The position numbers were made by a program, and so were the translations under genes. DNA of 15,667 bases from Desulforhopalus sp. (lineage in GTDB: Bacteria; Desulfobacterota; Desulfobulbia; Desulfobulbales; Desulfocapsaceae), in NCBI GenBank assembly GCA_023231425.1, contig JALNVI010000065.1, positions 1-15,667 of the forward strand, written 5' to 3'. Positions 6,881 through 14,214 of this stretch are shown here, piece after piece. How positions within the stretch are numbered: position 1 is the stretch's first letter; each line of letters opens with the position of its first letter. The notes under the pieces are model-generated. The model ran no database searches. It worked only from the letters and a program-made list of their open reading frames with translations, and had not been told where the DNA came from.

Positions 6881-7999
6881 TCAGTCGTCCCATTGCATGT
6901 GCGTCTGCACTTTTTTCATAAAGGGAAGCAAAAGCTGGCGCGGCTCGTCGTCGCGGGCAAGTTTCCCCACGGTAACGCCGAGCAGCCGTATTTTTTTACC
7001 GTAGAACTCTACTTGAGCAAGGAGGTACGGTAACAGCGTGCAGATATCAAAGTCACTGGCAATCGGCATTTGGCTGGTGTGTGAGCGAGTGATGGTGGTG
7101 AAATCCTGAAAACGCACCTTCAGGGTGAGGGTGAAACCTCTCTCACGGAGTTTGCACAGGATCTCTCCCACCTGCCGGGCAAGTTCCTTGAGGATACTCT
7201 GAATTTTTAAAATGTCGTCGATATCTTCACTGAGAGTGGTCTCTCTGCCTATAGATTTCCGCACCTGGGCGGGTTGCACCGGGCGCTCATCGACACCTCG
7301 GGAGATATTGTAGAAAAATTGGCCGGACTTGCCAAAGTGGAAGGTGAGGTCGGGCAGTGTCCACTGACGCAGGTTGGCACCGGTCTTGATCCCGAGGGCG
7401 AGCATCTTCTTTTCCGTGGCTTTCCCGACGCCGTAGAATTTACCAATGGGCAGCGAGGCAACAAATACCTCTGCCTGCTCGGGGGGAACCAGGGTGAGGC
7501 CGTTCGGTTTGTTTATATCGGAGGCTACCTTGGCGATAAACTTGTTGCAGGAGACGCCGGCAGAAGCGGTGAGACCGGTGGCGGTGTAAATTTCTTTACG
7601 GATAATCTCCGCGAGACGGGTGGCGGAACGCTCGCCTCGACTGTTTCCGGTGACATCAAGGAAGGCTTCGTCGAGGGAGAGTGGTTCCACGAGGTTGGTA
7701 ATGGCGTGAAAGATTGCCATGATTTTCTGGGAGACCTCGCGATAGCGGTCGATACGCGGGCGAACAAAAATGGCCTGCGGACAGCAGCGTACGGCGTGGG
7801 CAGAGGCCATGGCTGAGTGAATACCGAAAACCCTTGCCTCATAAGAACAGGTGGCGACGACTCCGCGGCTCCTCGGTGAACCGCCGACAATAAGTGGTTT
7901 TCCCCGATATTGCGGGTTGTCCCGCTGTTCTACACTGGCGAAAAATGCATCCATATCAATATGGATTATTTTTCTTTGACGGGACGCGGGCTTTGTCAT
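6881..7999 (-). CDS. dinB: DNA polymerase IV (Y family)
   Basis: Translesion DNA polymerase of 372 residues. The palm and fingers motifs are clear: HIDMDAFFASVE (catalytic D15, steric-gate Phe F20), VATCSYEAR, and LSLDEAF with catalytic D110 and E111. SAGVSCNKFIAKVASD and NKPNGL follow, then the helix-hairpin-helix segment LPIGKFYGVGKATEKKML, and the little-finger domain with RKSIGRE. QLLLPF near the C-terminus resembles the beta-clamp-binding peptide, followed by about 14 more residues. The ATG is the only start that keeps the first catalytic motif. Its Shine-Dalgarno sequence is poor. No recognisable LexA box was found in the 133 bases upstream, but delta-proteobacterial LexA sites vary. 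The end lies 26 bp before the preferred sppA start. Confidence 0.95.
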   Translation of the reverse strand: MTKPASRQRKIIHIDMDAFFASVEQRDNPQYRGKPLIVGGSPRSRGVVATCSYEARVFGIHSAMASAHAVRCCPQAIFVRPRIDRYREVSQKIMAIFHAITNLVEPLSLDEAFLDVTGNSRGERSATRLAEIIRKEIYTATGLTASAGVSCNKFIAKVASDINKPNGLTLVPPEQAEVFVASLPIGKFYGVGKATEKKMLALGIKTGANLRQWTLPDLTFHFGKSGQFFYNISRGVDERPVQPAQVRKSIGRETTLSEDIDDILKIQSILKELARQVGEILCKLRERGFTLTLKVRFQDFTTITRSHTSQMPIASDFDICTLLPYLLAQVEFYGKKIRLLGVTVGKLARDDEPRQLLLPFMKKVQTHMQWDD

Positions 8000-8081
8000 A
8001 AGGTAAGCTACTCGAAACAGAGGGTGAAACGTGGTTTGGCCGCGCCGCGCAGAGGTATTTCATCAGGACTTCCTGCGGTCA

Positions 8082-8112
8082 CTGACACCCCTTCAAGGTG
8101 CCTCATTATAAC
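8082..8112 (+). promoter_or_regulatory. Possible promoter for the Crp/Fnr gene
   Basis: CTGACA (8082-8087) and TATAAC (8107-8112) resemble sigma-70 boxes, but the 19-base spacer is longer than ideal. It lies in the divergent gap between dinB and the regulator gene. The CTTCAAGGTGCC inside the spacer resembles the end of the dispersed repeat. Weak support. Confidence 0.25.
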
Positions 8113-8132
8113 CCACTCGCATTGCAGGTGAA

Positions 8133-8798
8133 ATGATAAAACAAAACCTCGTTGCATCGAGCTCACTTTTTGATTCACTTCCCGATGATCAACTCGCGGT
8201 GCTCTCCGGGATTTCAGTGGAGAAACACTATGCCCGCGGTGAGTCTATTTTTTTTGAGGGCGATCCCGGAACAGGCTTTCATCTGCTGGCAGAGGGGCAG
8301 GTGAAAATTTATAAGGTGGCGGACAGCGGCCGGGAACAGATTCTCCATATCTTTGGGCGGGGGGAGACTTTCGGCGAGGTGCCGGTGTTTCACGGTGCGC
8401 CGTTTCCCGCCTCGGCAGAGGCTCTTTCCACTGTGGAAACCCTCTATTTTCCACGGGAAAGTTTTGCGGCGCTGGTGGCAAAATATCCGACTCTCGCCAT
8501 GAACATGCTGGCTGTGCTGGCGCTGAAGCTGCGCCAGTTTGCACAACAGGTCGAGGATCTCTCCCTCAAAGACGTTCCGGCACGGCTGGCGGGGTATCTG
8601 CTTTACCTGCGGGAGGAGCAGCAAAGTCAGGAAATGGTGCGGCTGGAGATCTCCAAAGGACAGCTGGCCAGTCTGCTTGGAACAAGTGCTGAGACGCTTT
8701 CGCGCATCTTTGCAAAGATGGGCAGTGAAGGTCTTGTTGATGTGAAAGGACGGGATATTCAGTTGCTGGATATCAGCGGGCTGGAGAAACGTTCGTAA
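8133..8798 (+). CDS. Crp/Fnr-family transcriptional regulator
   Basis: A 221-residue regulator with an N-terminal cyclic-nucleotide-binding-type beta-roll (about 12-125, with GETFGEVPVFHG in the position of the phosphate-binding cassette), a long dimerisation helix (about 125-150) and a C-terminal winged helix (about 150-215). The recognition helix reads SAETLSRIF. Its E, S and R fall where E. coli FNR has E209, S212 and R213, which suggests an FNR-like half-site. The protein has no cysteine at all, so it cannot hold an FNR-type iron-sulfur cluster and must sense something else (nucleotide, heme or another ligand). AGGTGAA precedes the ATG. It is divergent from dinB, and the glycan operon begins 58 bp downstream, so it could share that operon or control it. 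The effector and regulon are unknown. Confidence 0.9.
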   Translation: MIKQNLVASSSLFDSLPDDQLAVLSGISVEKHYARGESIFFEGDPGTGFHLLAEGQVKIYKVADSGREQILHIFGRGETFGEVPVFHGAPFPASAEALSTVETLYFPRESFAALVAKYPTLAMNMLAVLALKLRQFAQQVEDLSLKDVPARLAGYLLYLREEQQSQEMVRLEISKGQLASLLGTSAETLSRIFAKMGSEGLVDVKGRDIQLLDISGLEKRS

Positions 8799-8800
8799 GG

Positions 8801-8845
8801 GTATCTTGCAGAACGTTGTATTTCGTTCATATTCGATGTTCCCCT
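8801..8845 (-). repeat. Dispersed repeat family, copy D (short form, inverted)
   Basis: Read on the - strand it gives AGGGGAACATCGAATATGAA, then CGAAATACAACGTTCTGCAAGATAC, matching the right-hand block of copies A-C with an abbreviated left end. At 45 bp it fills almost the whole gap between the regulator stop (8798) and the Shine-Dalgarno sequence of the glycosyltransferase gene (8846-8852). Confidence 0.75.
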
Positions 8846-8856
8846 AAGGAGGATGT

Positions 8857-9798
8857 ATGGCAGGTGGTGACACCCCGCTGATCTCAGTGGTGATTCCGGC
8901 ATATAACCATGAAAAATTTATCGGCGCGGCCATCGACAGTGTGCTGGGACAGACGGTGGCTGACTTCGAGCTGATTGTCATCGACGACGGCTCCACCGAC
9001 GGCACCGCTGCGGTGGTGCAGAAATATGATGATCCCCGCCTCTCCTTTTATCATCAGGAGAATCAGGACGCTTTCAATACCATCAACCGCGGACTCGGCA
9101 TGGCACGGGGCAGATATATTTCCATTCTCAATTCCGACGATGTCTATACCACCGACCGCTTTGCGCGTATTCTTGCCTGTATTAAGCGGCAGACGGTTGC
9201 GGGAGTGACCCCCGAGGTGGTGATTACCGATGTCTCGCCCATCTCCGATACCGGGGTGATCTTCTCCGATCCTGACTTCGGATGGAACCTCTGGCACCAG
9301 AAAAATCGCCAGACATACTTTGCCAGTGGCGATATCTACACGGCCTTTCTTAAAGGCAATTTCATGGTGACGACCTCCAATCTCTTCATGACCCGGAAGG
9401 CGGTGGAGAAGGTGGGTAAATTCTGTTCCCTGCGTTACCTGCACGACTATGATTACATTTTCCGCCTGATGCTTGCCTTCCCGCAGCGGGTGCAGTATCT
9501 GCATGATGAAAGGCTCCTCTTTTATCGGATTCATGATGGCAACACCCTGGGTGAAGCCGCGATCATCGGCCGTCGTCAGGATCAGCAGCTGATTGCAAAA
9601 TATATGGCCGAGGCGGTGCCGCAGGAGTTTCGCCGGAGGATTGAGGCGGGTGCAGATCGGCTTGTTGAACTTGGTGATGAGCTGCACGAGGTGCAATACC
9701 AGCTGCAGCCCGACGTGGCGGCAGGCGTTCGACCGGCGGCAGCGATGCTGGCAAAGAGTCTGCGAACCTTTGTCGCAAAAAAAATAAAACGGAATTGA
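8857..9798 (+). CDS. Family 2 glycosyltransferase
   Basis: A 313-residue GT-A-fold transferase, likely using a nucleotide sugar at the cytoplasmic face of the membrane. ISVVIPAYNHEKFI opens the nucleotide-binding fold. VIDDGSTDGT (41-50) and the metal-binding NSDD (92-95) are classic GT2 motifs. LHDYDYIFRLM further on resembles the catalytic-base region (an ED-like motif). No transmembrane segment is seen. A strong AAGGAGG lies four bases before the ATG. The TGA overlaps the ATG of the next gene (TGATG), so it is coupled to the COG5610-like HAD protein. Context points to synthesis of a surface polysaccharide or glycan decoration. The sugar and acceptor cannot be told from the sequence. Confidence 0.92.
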   Translation: MAGGDTPLISVVIPAYNHEKFIGAAIDSVLGQTVADFELIVIDDGSTDGTAAVVQKYDDPRLSFYHQENQDAFNTINRGLGMARGRYISILNSDDVYTTDRFARILACIKRQTVAGVTPEVVITDVSPISDTGVIFSDPDFGWNLWHQKNRQTYFASGDIYTAFLKGNFMVTTSNLFMTRKAVEKVGKFCSLRYLHDYDYIFRLMLAFPQRVQYLHDERLLFYRIHDGNTLGEAAIIGRRQDQQLIAKYMAEAVPQEFRRRIEAGADRLVELGDELHEVQYQLQPDVAAGVRPAAAMLAKSLRTFVAKKIKRN

Positions 9799-11858
9799 TG
9801 AAAGACTATACCTGCTACTCCCTCAAAAATCTCATTGAGACTGGCCGTCGGCTCGCCAAAGAAAAATCTGTTGTCAGCTTTGATCTGTTTGACACGCTGC
9901 TTGTCCGGCGGATTCATGATCCAGATCTTGTGAAGCTGCCGGTGGCACGTTATATCGCCACGCTGGCGGAGGAACGGGGGGTGAAACGCTCTGCGACAGA
10001 GATTCAGGATCTGCGGGATCGTTTTGAAACCGGGATGCGTGCAGAGATCGGCCGTATTCACACTGACCATGAGGCCTGCTATCCTGTCTTTATGGAGCGG
10101 TTGCTGGTGGAGATCTTCGGTGAGGCGGGGGGGGATCTGCTTGGCATCGTAACGGCATACGAAATGGCAATGGAGAACGCCATGCTGGTGCCTCGGGAAG
10201 AGCTGGTCGGCTGGCTGCGTGAGCTCTCTGCGGCGGGGAAACGGGTCTTTATTGTTTCTGACATGTATCTGCCCGCTGACCATCTCGAAAAGTTGACCGA
10301 CCACGCTGGCCTGAGTGCGTATGCCGAAGCCATTGTCTCTTCAGCAGATTCCTTCGCTGCCAAGGCCTCTGGAGAGGGGTGGAAGCTGATGGCGGAACGC
10401 TTTGACATACAGCCGGAGGAGTGGCTGCATGTCGGTGATAACCCTTTTTCTGACGGGTTGCGGGCAAAGGAGGCAGGGATTACTCCGCTGTTGATTCATG
10501 ACCCGCGGGAGGATCTCCGCAAGTCTCTTCTTCGCCGGTACTGGAACTACTGTGATGGCAAACCATTCTGGCGCGGTCGCCTGCTGCAGCAGGTGATGGC
10601 TCCCCTTGAGGGGGAAAATATTCCCCGGGAACCGCTTTACCGTGAAGGCTATAATTTTATTGGCCCGCTGATCGGCATCTTCCTGCAGCAGATCCGTGAA
10701 ATCTGCCGCAAGGAAAAATTGAGCAAAATCTTCTTCCTCTCCCGGGAGGGGTGGACTTTTGAGCGTTACTGGAAGCAGGCGATGCCGCTGATCTATCCCG
10801 GTGAAGAACTGCCGGAGATTGAATATCTCTACGTCAGCCGCATGGCACTGGCCGGTGCTTCCTGTGCTCATGGCGGGTTGAAGAAAGAGAGTGCAGATAT
10901 CGCCTTCCTGCCGCCGGGGAATCGTGATTTTACTGATCTCTGCCGCATCTTCAGCCTTGATCCGGAGGCCTTTAAAGAGATCTTTGCCCGTTTCGATCTT
11001 GAGGTTACCACCTGCCTGAGCCATATCCATGAGGGATATCAGCAGGAGAACCGCCGTGCCTTTGAACGAATTCTGGATGATGAAGAATTTCAGCGGGAGG
11101 TGAAGGCGCAGACCGCTGATGCCAATGCCGCGCTGCAAAAATATCTTGAGGACGTTGGCTTCTTCTCCCATAAACGGGTGGCTGTGGTGGACGTCGGCTG
11201 GCTGGGTTCTATTCAGCGTTTTCTGGTGGATGCGGTCTCCCATCGCGACGATGCACCGGTCTGCAGGGGCCTGCTCTTCGGGGCGACCCGGGGAATTCCT
11301 TTCCCGACCACCGGGAAAAACAGTATCTCCGGGGTGATCTACGACCAGAACCGCTTTGATTTCGCCGCCTCCGCGCTTTTTTATGCCCGTGATATTTTTG
11401 AAGAGGCCTGCCGCGCGCCGTATCCAACTCTCAACGGCTACAGCCTGAGTGATAACGAGAAGGGATATGAACTGGTTTTTCGGCGTACGGACGATGCCCT
11501 CGGCATGGAAGAAAATGAACAGGACAGCTATTTTGCGCCGTTGCAGCAGGGAATTTACGACTCGGCCGTTCGTTTCGGACAGGCGGTGTGTCTGCTTGGC
11601 TGGAAGTATGGAGATTTCAAGCCATGGCTCAACTATCTGCTGGTCAGCAGGCTGGCTTTCCCGGAGACCAGAGAAATCATGCTGCTGCGGAACCGGACGC
11701 ATCTGGATGATTTTCACGGTGGAAAGCAGCCGAAAGCGGAATTTCTCAAAAATGCCGGACGTGAGCTGTGGGATCAGAGTGAAAGGAAACTGCGCTGGAG
11801 TCCGCTGCTGCGTCTGCGGCGCTATCTGCTTCACCTGCGGTCACGGCTGAATCAGTAG
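9798..11858 (+). CDS. Large HAD-superfamily protein, COG5610-like
   Basis: A 686-residue protein with an N-terminal HAD domain (about 24-235) and a long C-terminal region. HAD motif I is FDLFDTLLVRR with nucleophile D29. The second position, normally the Asp acid/base of phosphatases, is F31. Motif II Ser is S154 in VSDMYL, the motif III Lys is probably K189, and motif IV is HVGDNPFSD (D214, D219). The C-terminal part carries FFLSREGWTF (312-321), YLYVSR (343-348) and VDVGWLGSIQ (464-473), features I associate with COG5610 'predicted hydrolases' found in O-antigen and capsule loci. Its reaction is not established. The ATG at 9798 overlaps the glycosyltransferase stop; a TTG one codon upstream is also open. 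The shared operon suggests a role in making or modifying the same glycan. Confidence 0.85.
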   Translation: MKDYTCYSLKNLIETGRRLAKEKSVVSFDLFDTLLVRRIHDPDLVKLPVARYIATLAEERGVKRSATEIQDLRDRFETGMRAEIGRIHTDHEACYPVFMERLLVEIFGEAGGDLLGIVTAYEMAMENAMLVPREELVGWLRELSAAGKRVFIVSDMYLPADHLEKLTDHAGLSAYAEAIVSSADSFAAKASGEGWKLMAERFDIQPEEWLHVGDNPFSDGLRAKEAGITPLLIHDPREDLRKSLLRRYWNYCDGKPFWRGRLLQQVMAPLEGENIPREPLYREGYNFIGPLIGIFLQQIREICRKEKLSKIFFLSREGWTFERYWKQAMPLIYPGEELPEIEYLYVSRMALAGASCAHGGLKKESADIAFLPPGNRDFTDLCRIFSLDPEAFKEIFARFDLEVTTCLSHIHEGYQQENRRAFERILDDEEFQREVKAQTADANAALQKYLEDVGFFSHKRVAVVDVGWLGSIQRFLVDAVSHRDDAPVCRGLLFGATRGIPFPTTGKNSISGVIYDQNRFDFAASALFYARDIFEEACRAPYPTLNGYSLSDNEKGYELVFRRTDDALGMEENEQDSYFAPLQQGIYDSAVRFGQAVCLLGWKYGDFKPWLNYLLVSRLAFPETREIMLLRNRTHLDDFHGGKQPKAEFLKNAGRELWDQSERKLRWSPLLRLRRYLLHLRSRLNQ

Positions 11859-11868
11859 GATGAGGATA

Positions 11869-12123
11869 ATGAAAGAGAAAATTCAAAAAAACAATTTTGA
11901 TCTGGCTGGCAACAGCCATGCACGCCTGATACGCATGGTAATTTTTGCCAAAGTCATGCCGATTGGCAATATCGCGGGCGGGCCGGGGATGCGCTGTCTC
12001 GCCGTACTCTCCGTGCTCTATTACTGTGGCTGGCCGCTCTATGCCTTTAACGCCCGTTACGGGCATCATCTGGGACGGATGAAGGGCATTCTCTCCCGGC
12101 TAAAGAACAGGGGCCGTGTATAA
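11869..12123 (+). CDS. Small hypothetical membrane-type protein
   Basis: An 84-residue protein, not recognised. The N-terminus is polar and basic (MKEKIQKNN). Residues about 42-60 (CLAVLSVLYYCGWPLYAF) are hydrophobic enough for one membrane span, and the C-terminus is strongly basic (GRMKGILSRLKNRGRV). The start at 11869 has TGAGGATA in front; an ATG at 11860 in the same frame is too close to AGGA to be preferred. It starts 11 bp after the HAD gene stop and is the last gene of the glycan trio, so it may anchor or assist one of those proteins. This is inference only. Confidence 0.65.
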   Translation: MKEKIQKNNFDLAGNSHARLIRMVIFAKVMPIGNIAGGPGMRCLAVLSVLYYCGWPLYAFNARYGHHLGRMKGILSRLKNRGRV

Positions 12124-12142
12124 AGGGTCCCCTGAAGGAGTT

Positions 12143-12164
12143 TCCCCGTCGGGGGCTATTTTTT
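12143..12164 (+). terminator. Weak terminator after the glycan operon
   Basis: CCCC-GTC-GGGG forms a short GC hairpin (plus one T-G pair) followed by GCTATTTTTT, about 20 bases after the stop of the small membrane protein. The stem is only 4-5 bp. It overlaps the stop codon of the convergent FapA gene, so it may separate the two converging transcripts. Confidence 0.38.
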
Positions 12165-13883
12165 CAGAGCGACCGCCACGATCCGTTTCCCGTTGTCGCT
12201 CAGTTTGAAGCGCTGCATGGTCATCGTTTTTTCCAGGGTGAGGGTGCGGTTACCGATACGCAGCACGCTGTTTGCAACGATTGTTCCTTTCACATCAATG
12301 GTGACAGCCTGGATGTCGATTGCTCTTTCTGTGCTGTAATCCTTCGTTTTGTAATTCGCAATACGAGCAATATCCTCCTGGGTGGGCGGTGCCGTGCGTG
12401 ACCAGATTCCCGAGCCGGGAATCATGTTCAGGCGCAGTTGCAAAAGCTTCAGCTCGGCAATCTTTTCCTCCATCTGGCGTATCTTTCTGGAGGAGGCGTT
12501 GTCAGGGGACCTTTCGATATGATCGATTATCTCTCCCTGTATTCTTATTATCTCCATCTGGCGTTCCTCATACTGCAATAACCTTTCCGGCAGTACCCCC
12601 GCGGCAATCTCTACCGGTCGGGAGTTTTCCCCTCCCACATCTCCAAGAGAGATGTCCTTCTGCGCGAGAATGGTGCCGCCCATTACTTTGCTTTGAGGGT
12701 GACAGCGCACATTCTCGCCCGCTTCAATTGAGGCGTAATAGGCCTGTGAGCGTATAACGAAGATGCCTTCACACTGTGCCCTGCCCTGTTCGATAGAGTT
12801 AAGATCGATATCCCCGCCCACATTGAGTCTGCTGCGTTTGCCGGTAACCCCGGTTTTTACCACAAGGTTTCCTTCACACCGGATTTCTCCGTTGTACACC
12901 CCTTCTGCTATCTTCACATCTCCTTCGGCATCTATGTGGAATCCAGGCTGGACTGAACCCTCGATGATGAGATTGTTTTTGGAGGTGATGTTGCCGGTTT
13001 TAGAATCGACGTCGGAGTGAATTGTCTCATTGGAAAGGACCTTGATGATGTCGTTTCTCACTATAGAGAGTGTTCCGGATCTGGTTGCTCGAACCTCATT
13101 GGTTACACGGGAAAAGGTGATGTCGTTAAACAGTAAAACTCTGAAATCAACTGCTTTGCGTGCCGGGAGCTCTTCGCCGTAGATGGTCATGCCGGAGCGG
13201 CCCTGCACCGCAGGAATTTTCGTGGCGATGAGCTGCCCCTTTTCCACGGCAACCATGACGCGGCGCTCGCGGAAGTCGATGACACCGTTTTGCTGCATAA
13301 CTCCGGCGATGGGGCCGATCTCCATGTTGAATCGAAGGTGCGAGTCGATCGACTCTTCCACCGGTACCCCGCAGGCGATAACCATCTTGACGAACTCTCC
13401 GGCGTGTTTTACCAGCAGGGTGGGCAGTCCGGCGAGCAGCGCTTCATTTATGCCGTAGATAATTCCCTGGGCGTTGAGCAGGACGTGGACATCCTCGCTG
13501 ATGAGAGAGCGGCCTCCGGCAAGGATGGGGTGGAGAGAAAGAGTGACACTCATGGCGTCAGGAGAGATCTCGAAGAGTGGTTCAATCTCCATGGTGTCGG
13601 CGAAGGTAGTGGTGTACTCAATGCGCTTGTTGACACAGCGCGGATACCCGGCGACCTCGGCAATGATGGAATCTCCATACCAGCGGGTATTTTTCCCGGC
13701 CTCCAGGGATTCCCGCTCTTCCTCACCGGGAGGAAAGGAGGCCAGCACCTGCCCGGCGGGAACAAGTTCGGAGACGAGGACCCCTTCCGCGCTCTCTTCT
13801 GCAAGGTGAACGACTTCACAGGAGTAGTGAAAGTGGGGGGAGATAAGGTTTAGGTTTTGTTCGGTTGTGCTCTGTTTGCTCAT
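12156..13883 (-). CDS. FapA/DUF342 family protein
   Basis: A 575-residue member of the FapA (DUF342) family. The N-terminal region (about 1-130) is a variable mixed domain. The DUF342 core (about 130-300) includes MQQNGVIDFRE and VQGRSGMTIYGEEL, the family's conserved turn. Residues about 300-430 are short repeated strands of a right-handed beta-helix (GNITSKNNLIIEGSV, GDVKIAEGV, GNLVVKTGV, GGDIDLNSI, with MGGTILAQKDISLGDVGG at the end). A coiled coil follows (about 433-487) and then a beta-rich C-terminus. The family is linked to flagellar assembly and polar localisation in some bacteria, but many members stand alone. No flagellar gene is in the window, so the role is open. The ATG has GGAAC upstream. 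It is monocistronic here. Confidence 0.87.
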   Translation of the reverse strand: MSKQSTTEQNLNLISPHFHYSCEVVHLAEESAEGVLVSELVPAGQVLASFPPGEEERESLEAGKNTRWYGDSIIAEVAGYPRCVNKRIEYTTTFADTMEIEPLFEISPDAMSVTLSLHPILAGGRSLISEDVHVLLNAQGIIYGINEALLAGLPTLLVKHAGEFVKMVIACGVPVEESIDSHLRFNMEIGPIAGVMQQNGVIDFRERRVMVAVEKGQLIATKIPAVQGRSGMTIYGEELPARKAVDFRVLLFNDITFSRVTNEVRATRSGTLSIVRNDIIKVLSNETIHSDVDSKTGNITSKNNLIIEGSVQPGFHIDAEGDVKIAEGVYNGEIRCEGNLVVKTGVTGKRSRLNVGGDIDLNSIEQGRAQCEGIFVIRSQAYYASIEAGENVRCHPQSKVMGGTILAQKDISLGDVGGENSRPVEIAAGVLPERLLQYEERQMEIIRIQGEIIDHIERSPDNASSRKIRQMEEKIAELKLLQLRLNMIPGSGIWSRTAPPTQEDIARIANYKTKDYSTERAIDIQAVTIDVKGTIVANSVLRIGNRTLTLEKTMTMQRFKLSDNGKRIVAVALKK

Positions 13884-14027
13884 ATTAGTTCCGGGTCAGC
13901 TGATTTTAAAGTGGCTCAATTATGGAGTGTATTGCAGCGACTTTCAAGAGAAATAAGAAATCTGTGACAAGAATTGTCCCGTGCAGGAAATGGAAGCCGT
14001 ATCGCAGGGTGAGATAGTAACCATTAA
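13884..14027. other. Intergenic region before repeat copy B
   Basis: The 331-bp gap between the FapA gene and the acyl-CoA synthetase pseudogene holds only repeat copy B (14028-14191) and the pseudogene's ribosome-binding site. In these first 144 bases I see no gene, RNA fold or clear promoter. The promoter of the FapA gene should be here, but no convincing boxes stand out. Confidence 0.5.
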
Positions 14028-14191
14028 CGGGAACCTTGAATAACCAGCCTTTCGGCTCTCTTTTTCGGGGCAGTAAAAATTTATCCTCCGACAAAGCGAC
14101 GAACGAGACGTTGAGATACCAATCATGGCTGTAATAAATTTTCTCCTGTGCTTCGAATATGAAGGAAATACAAGGTTCTTCAAGGTATCCT
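14028..14191 (+). repeat. Dispersed repeat family, copy B (full length)
   Basis: A 164-bp copy with the best preserved termini: CGGGAACCTTGAATAA on the left and CTTCAAGGTATCCT on the right. Its centre matches copy A nearly base for base through TCCTCCGACAAAGCGA, GAACGAGACG, TCATGGCTGTAATAAATT and TTCGAATATGAA. The segment after the left terminus differs from copies A and C. It contains a small hairpin, AGCC-TTTC-GGCT followed by CTCTTTTT (14046-14065), which could act as a terminator. It ends 23 bp before the GTG start of the pseudogene. Confidence 0.87.
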
Positions 14192-14202
14192 GGTCTGTGT
14201 AT

Positions 14203-14209
14203 AAGGAGG
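14203..14209 (+). promoter_or_regulatory. Ribosome-binding site of the acyl-CoA synthetase remnant
   Basis: A perfect AAGGAGG five bases before GTG at 14215 fixes the original start. The longer open frame that begins at 14125 only reads through the repeat and is not the natural N-terminus. Confidence 0.7.
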
Positions 14210-14214
14210 CTGGC

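Noticed and set aside
6855..6893. Upstream ATG at 6893 as the sppA start
   Set aside because: It overlaps the dinB coding end, lacks a good ribosome-binding site and adds 13 residues not needed for alignment with E. coli SppA.
8089..8106. CTTCAAGGTGCCTC in the dinB/regulator gap as a sixth repeat copy
   Set aside because: It resembles one terminus only, with no inner block or second terminus; too short to count.
8884..9696. 270-codon - strand frame opposite the glycosyltransferase gene
   Set aside because: The GT2 motifs on the + strand explain this region; the reverse frame is a shadow.
10341..11834. 497-codon open frame on the - strand opposite the HAD gene
   Set aside because: The + strand product has coherent HAD and C-terminal motifs and operon overlaps; the antisense frame shows no domain or ribosome-binding site and follows from codon bias.
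13906..14183. Short - strand frames of 62 and 79 codons beside and within repeat copy B
   Set aside because: They are made mostly of repeat sequence, lack a ribosome-binding site and are not kept in the other copies; such frames are likely to be mis-annotated as small hypothetical proteins.
14125..14214. ATG at 14125 as the start of the acyl-CoA synthetase remnant
   Set aside because: The first 30 codons are repeat copy B; AAGGAGG before GTG at 14215 and the family N-terminus argue for the later start.
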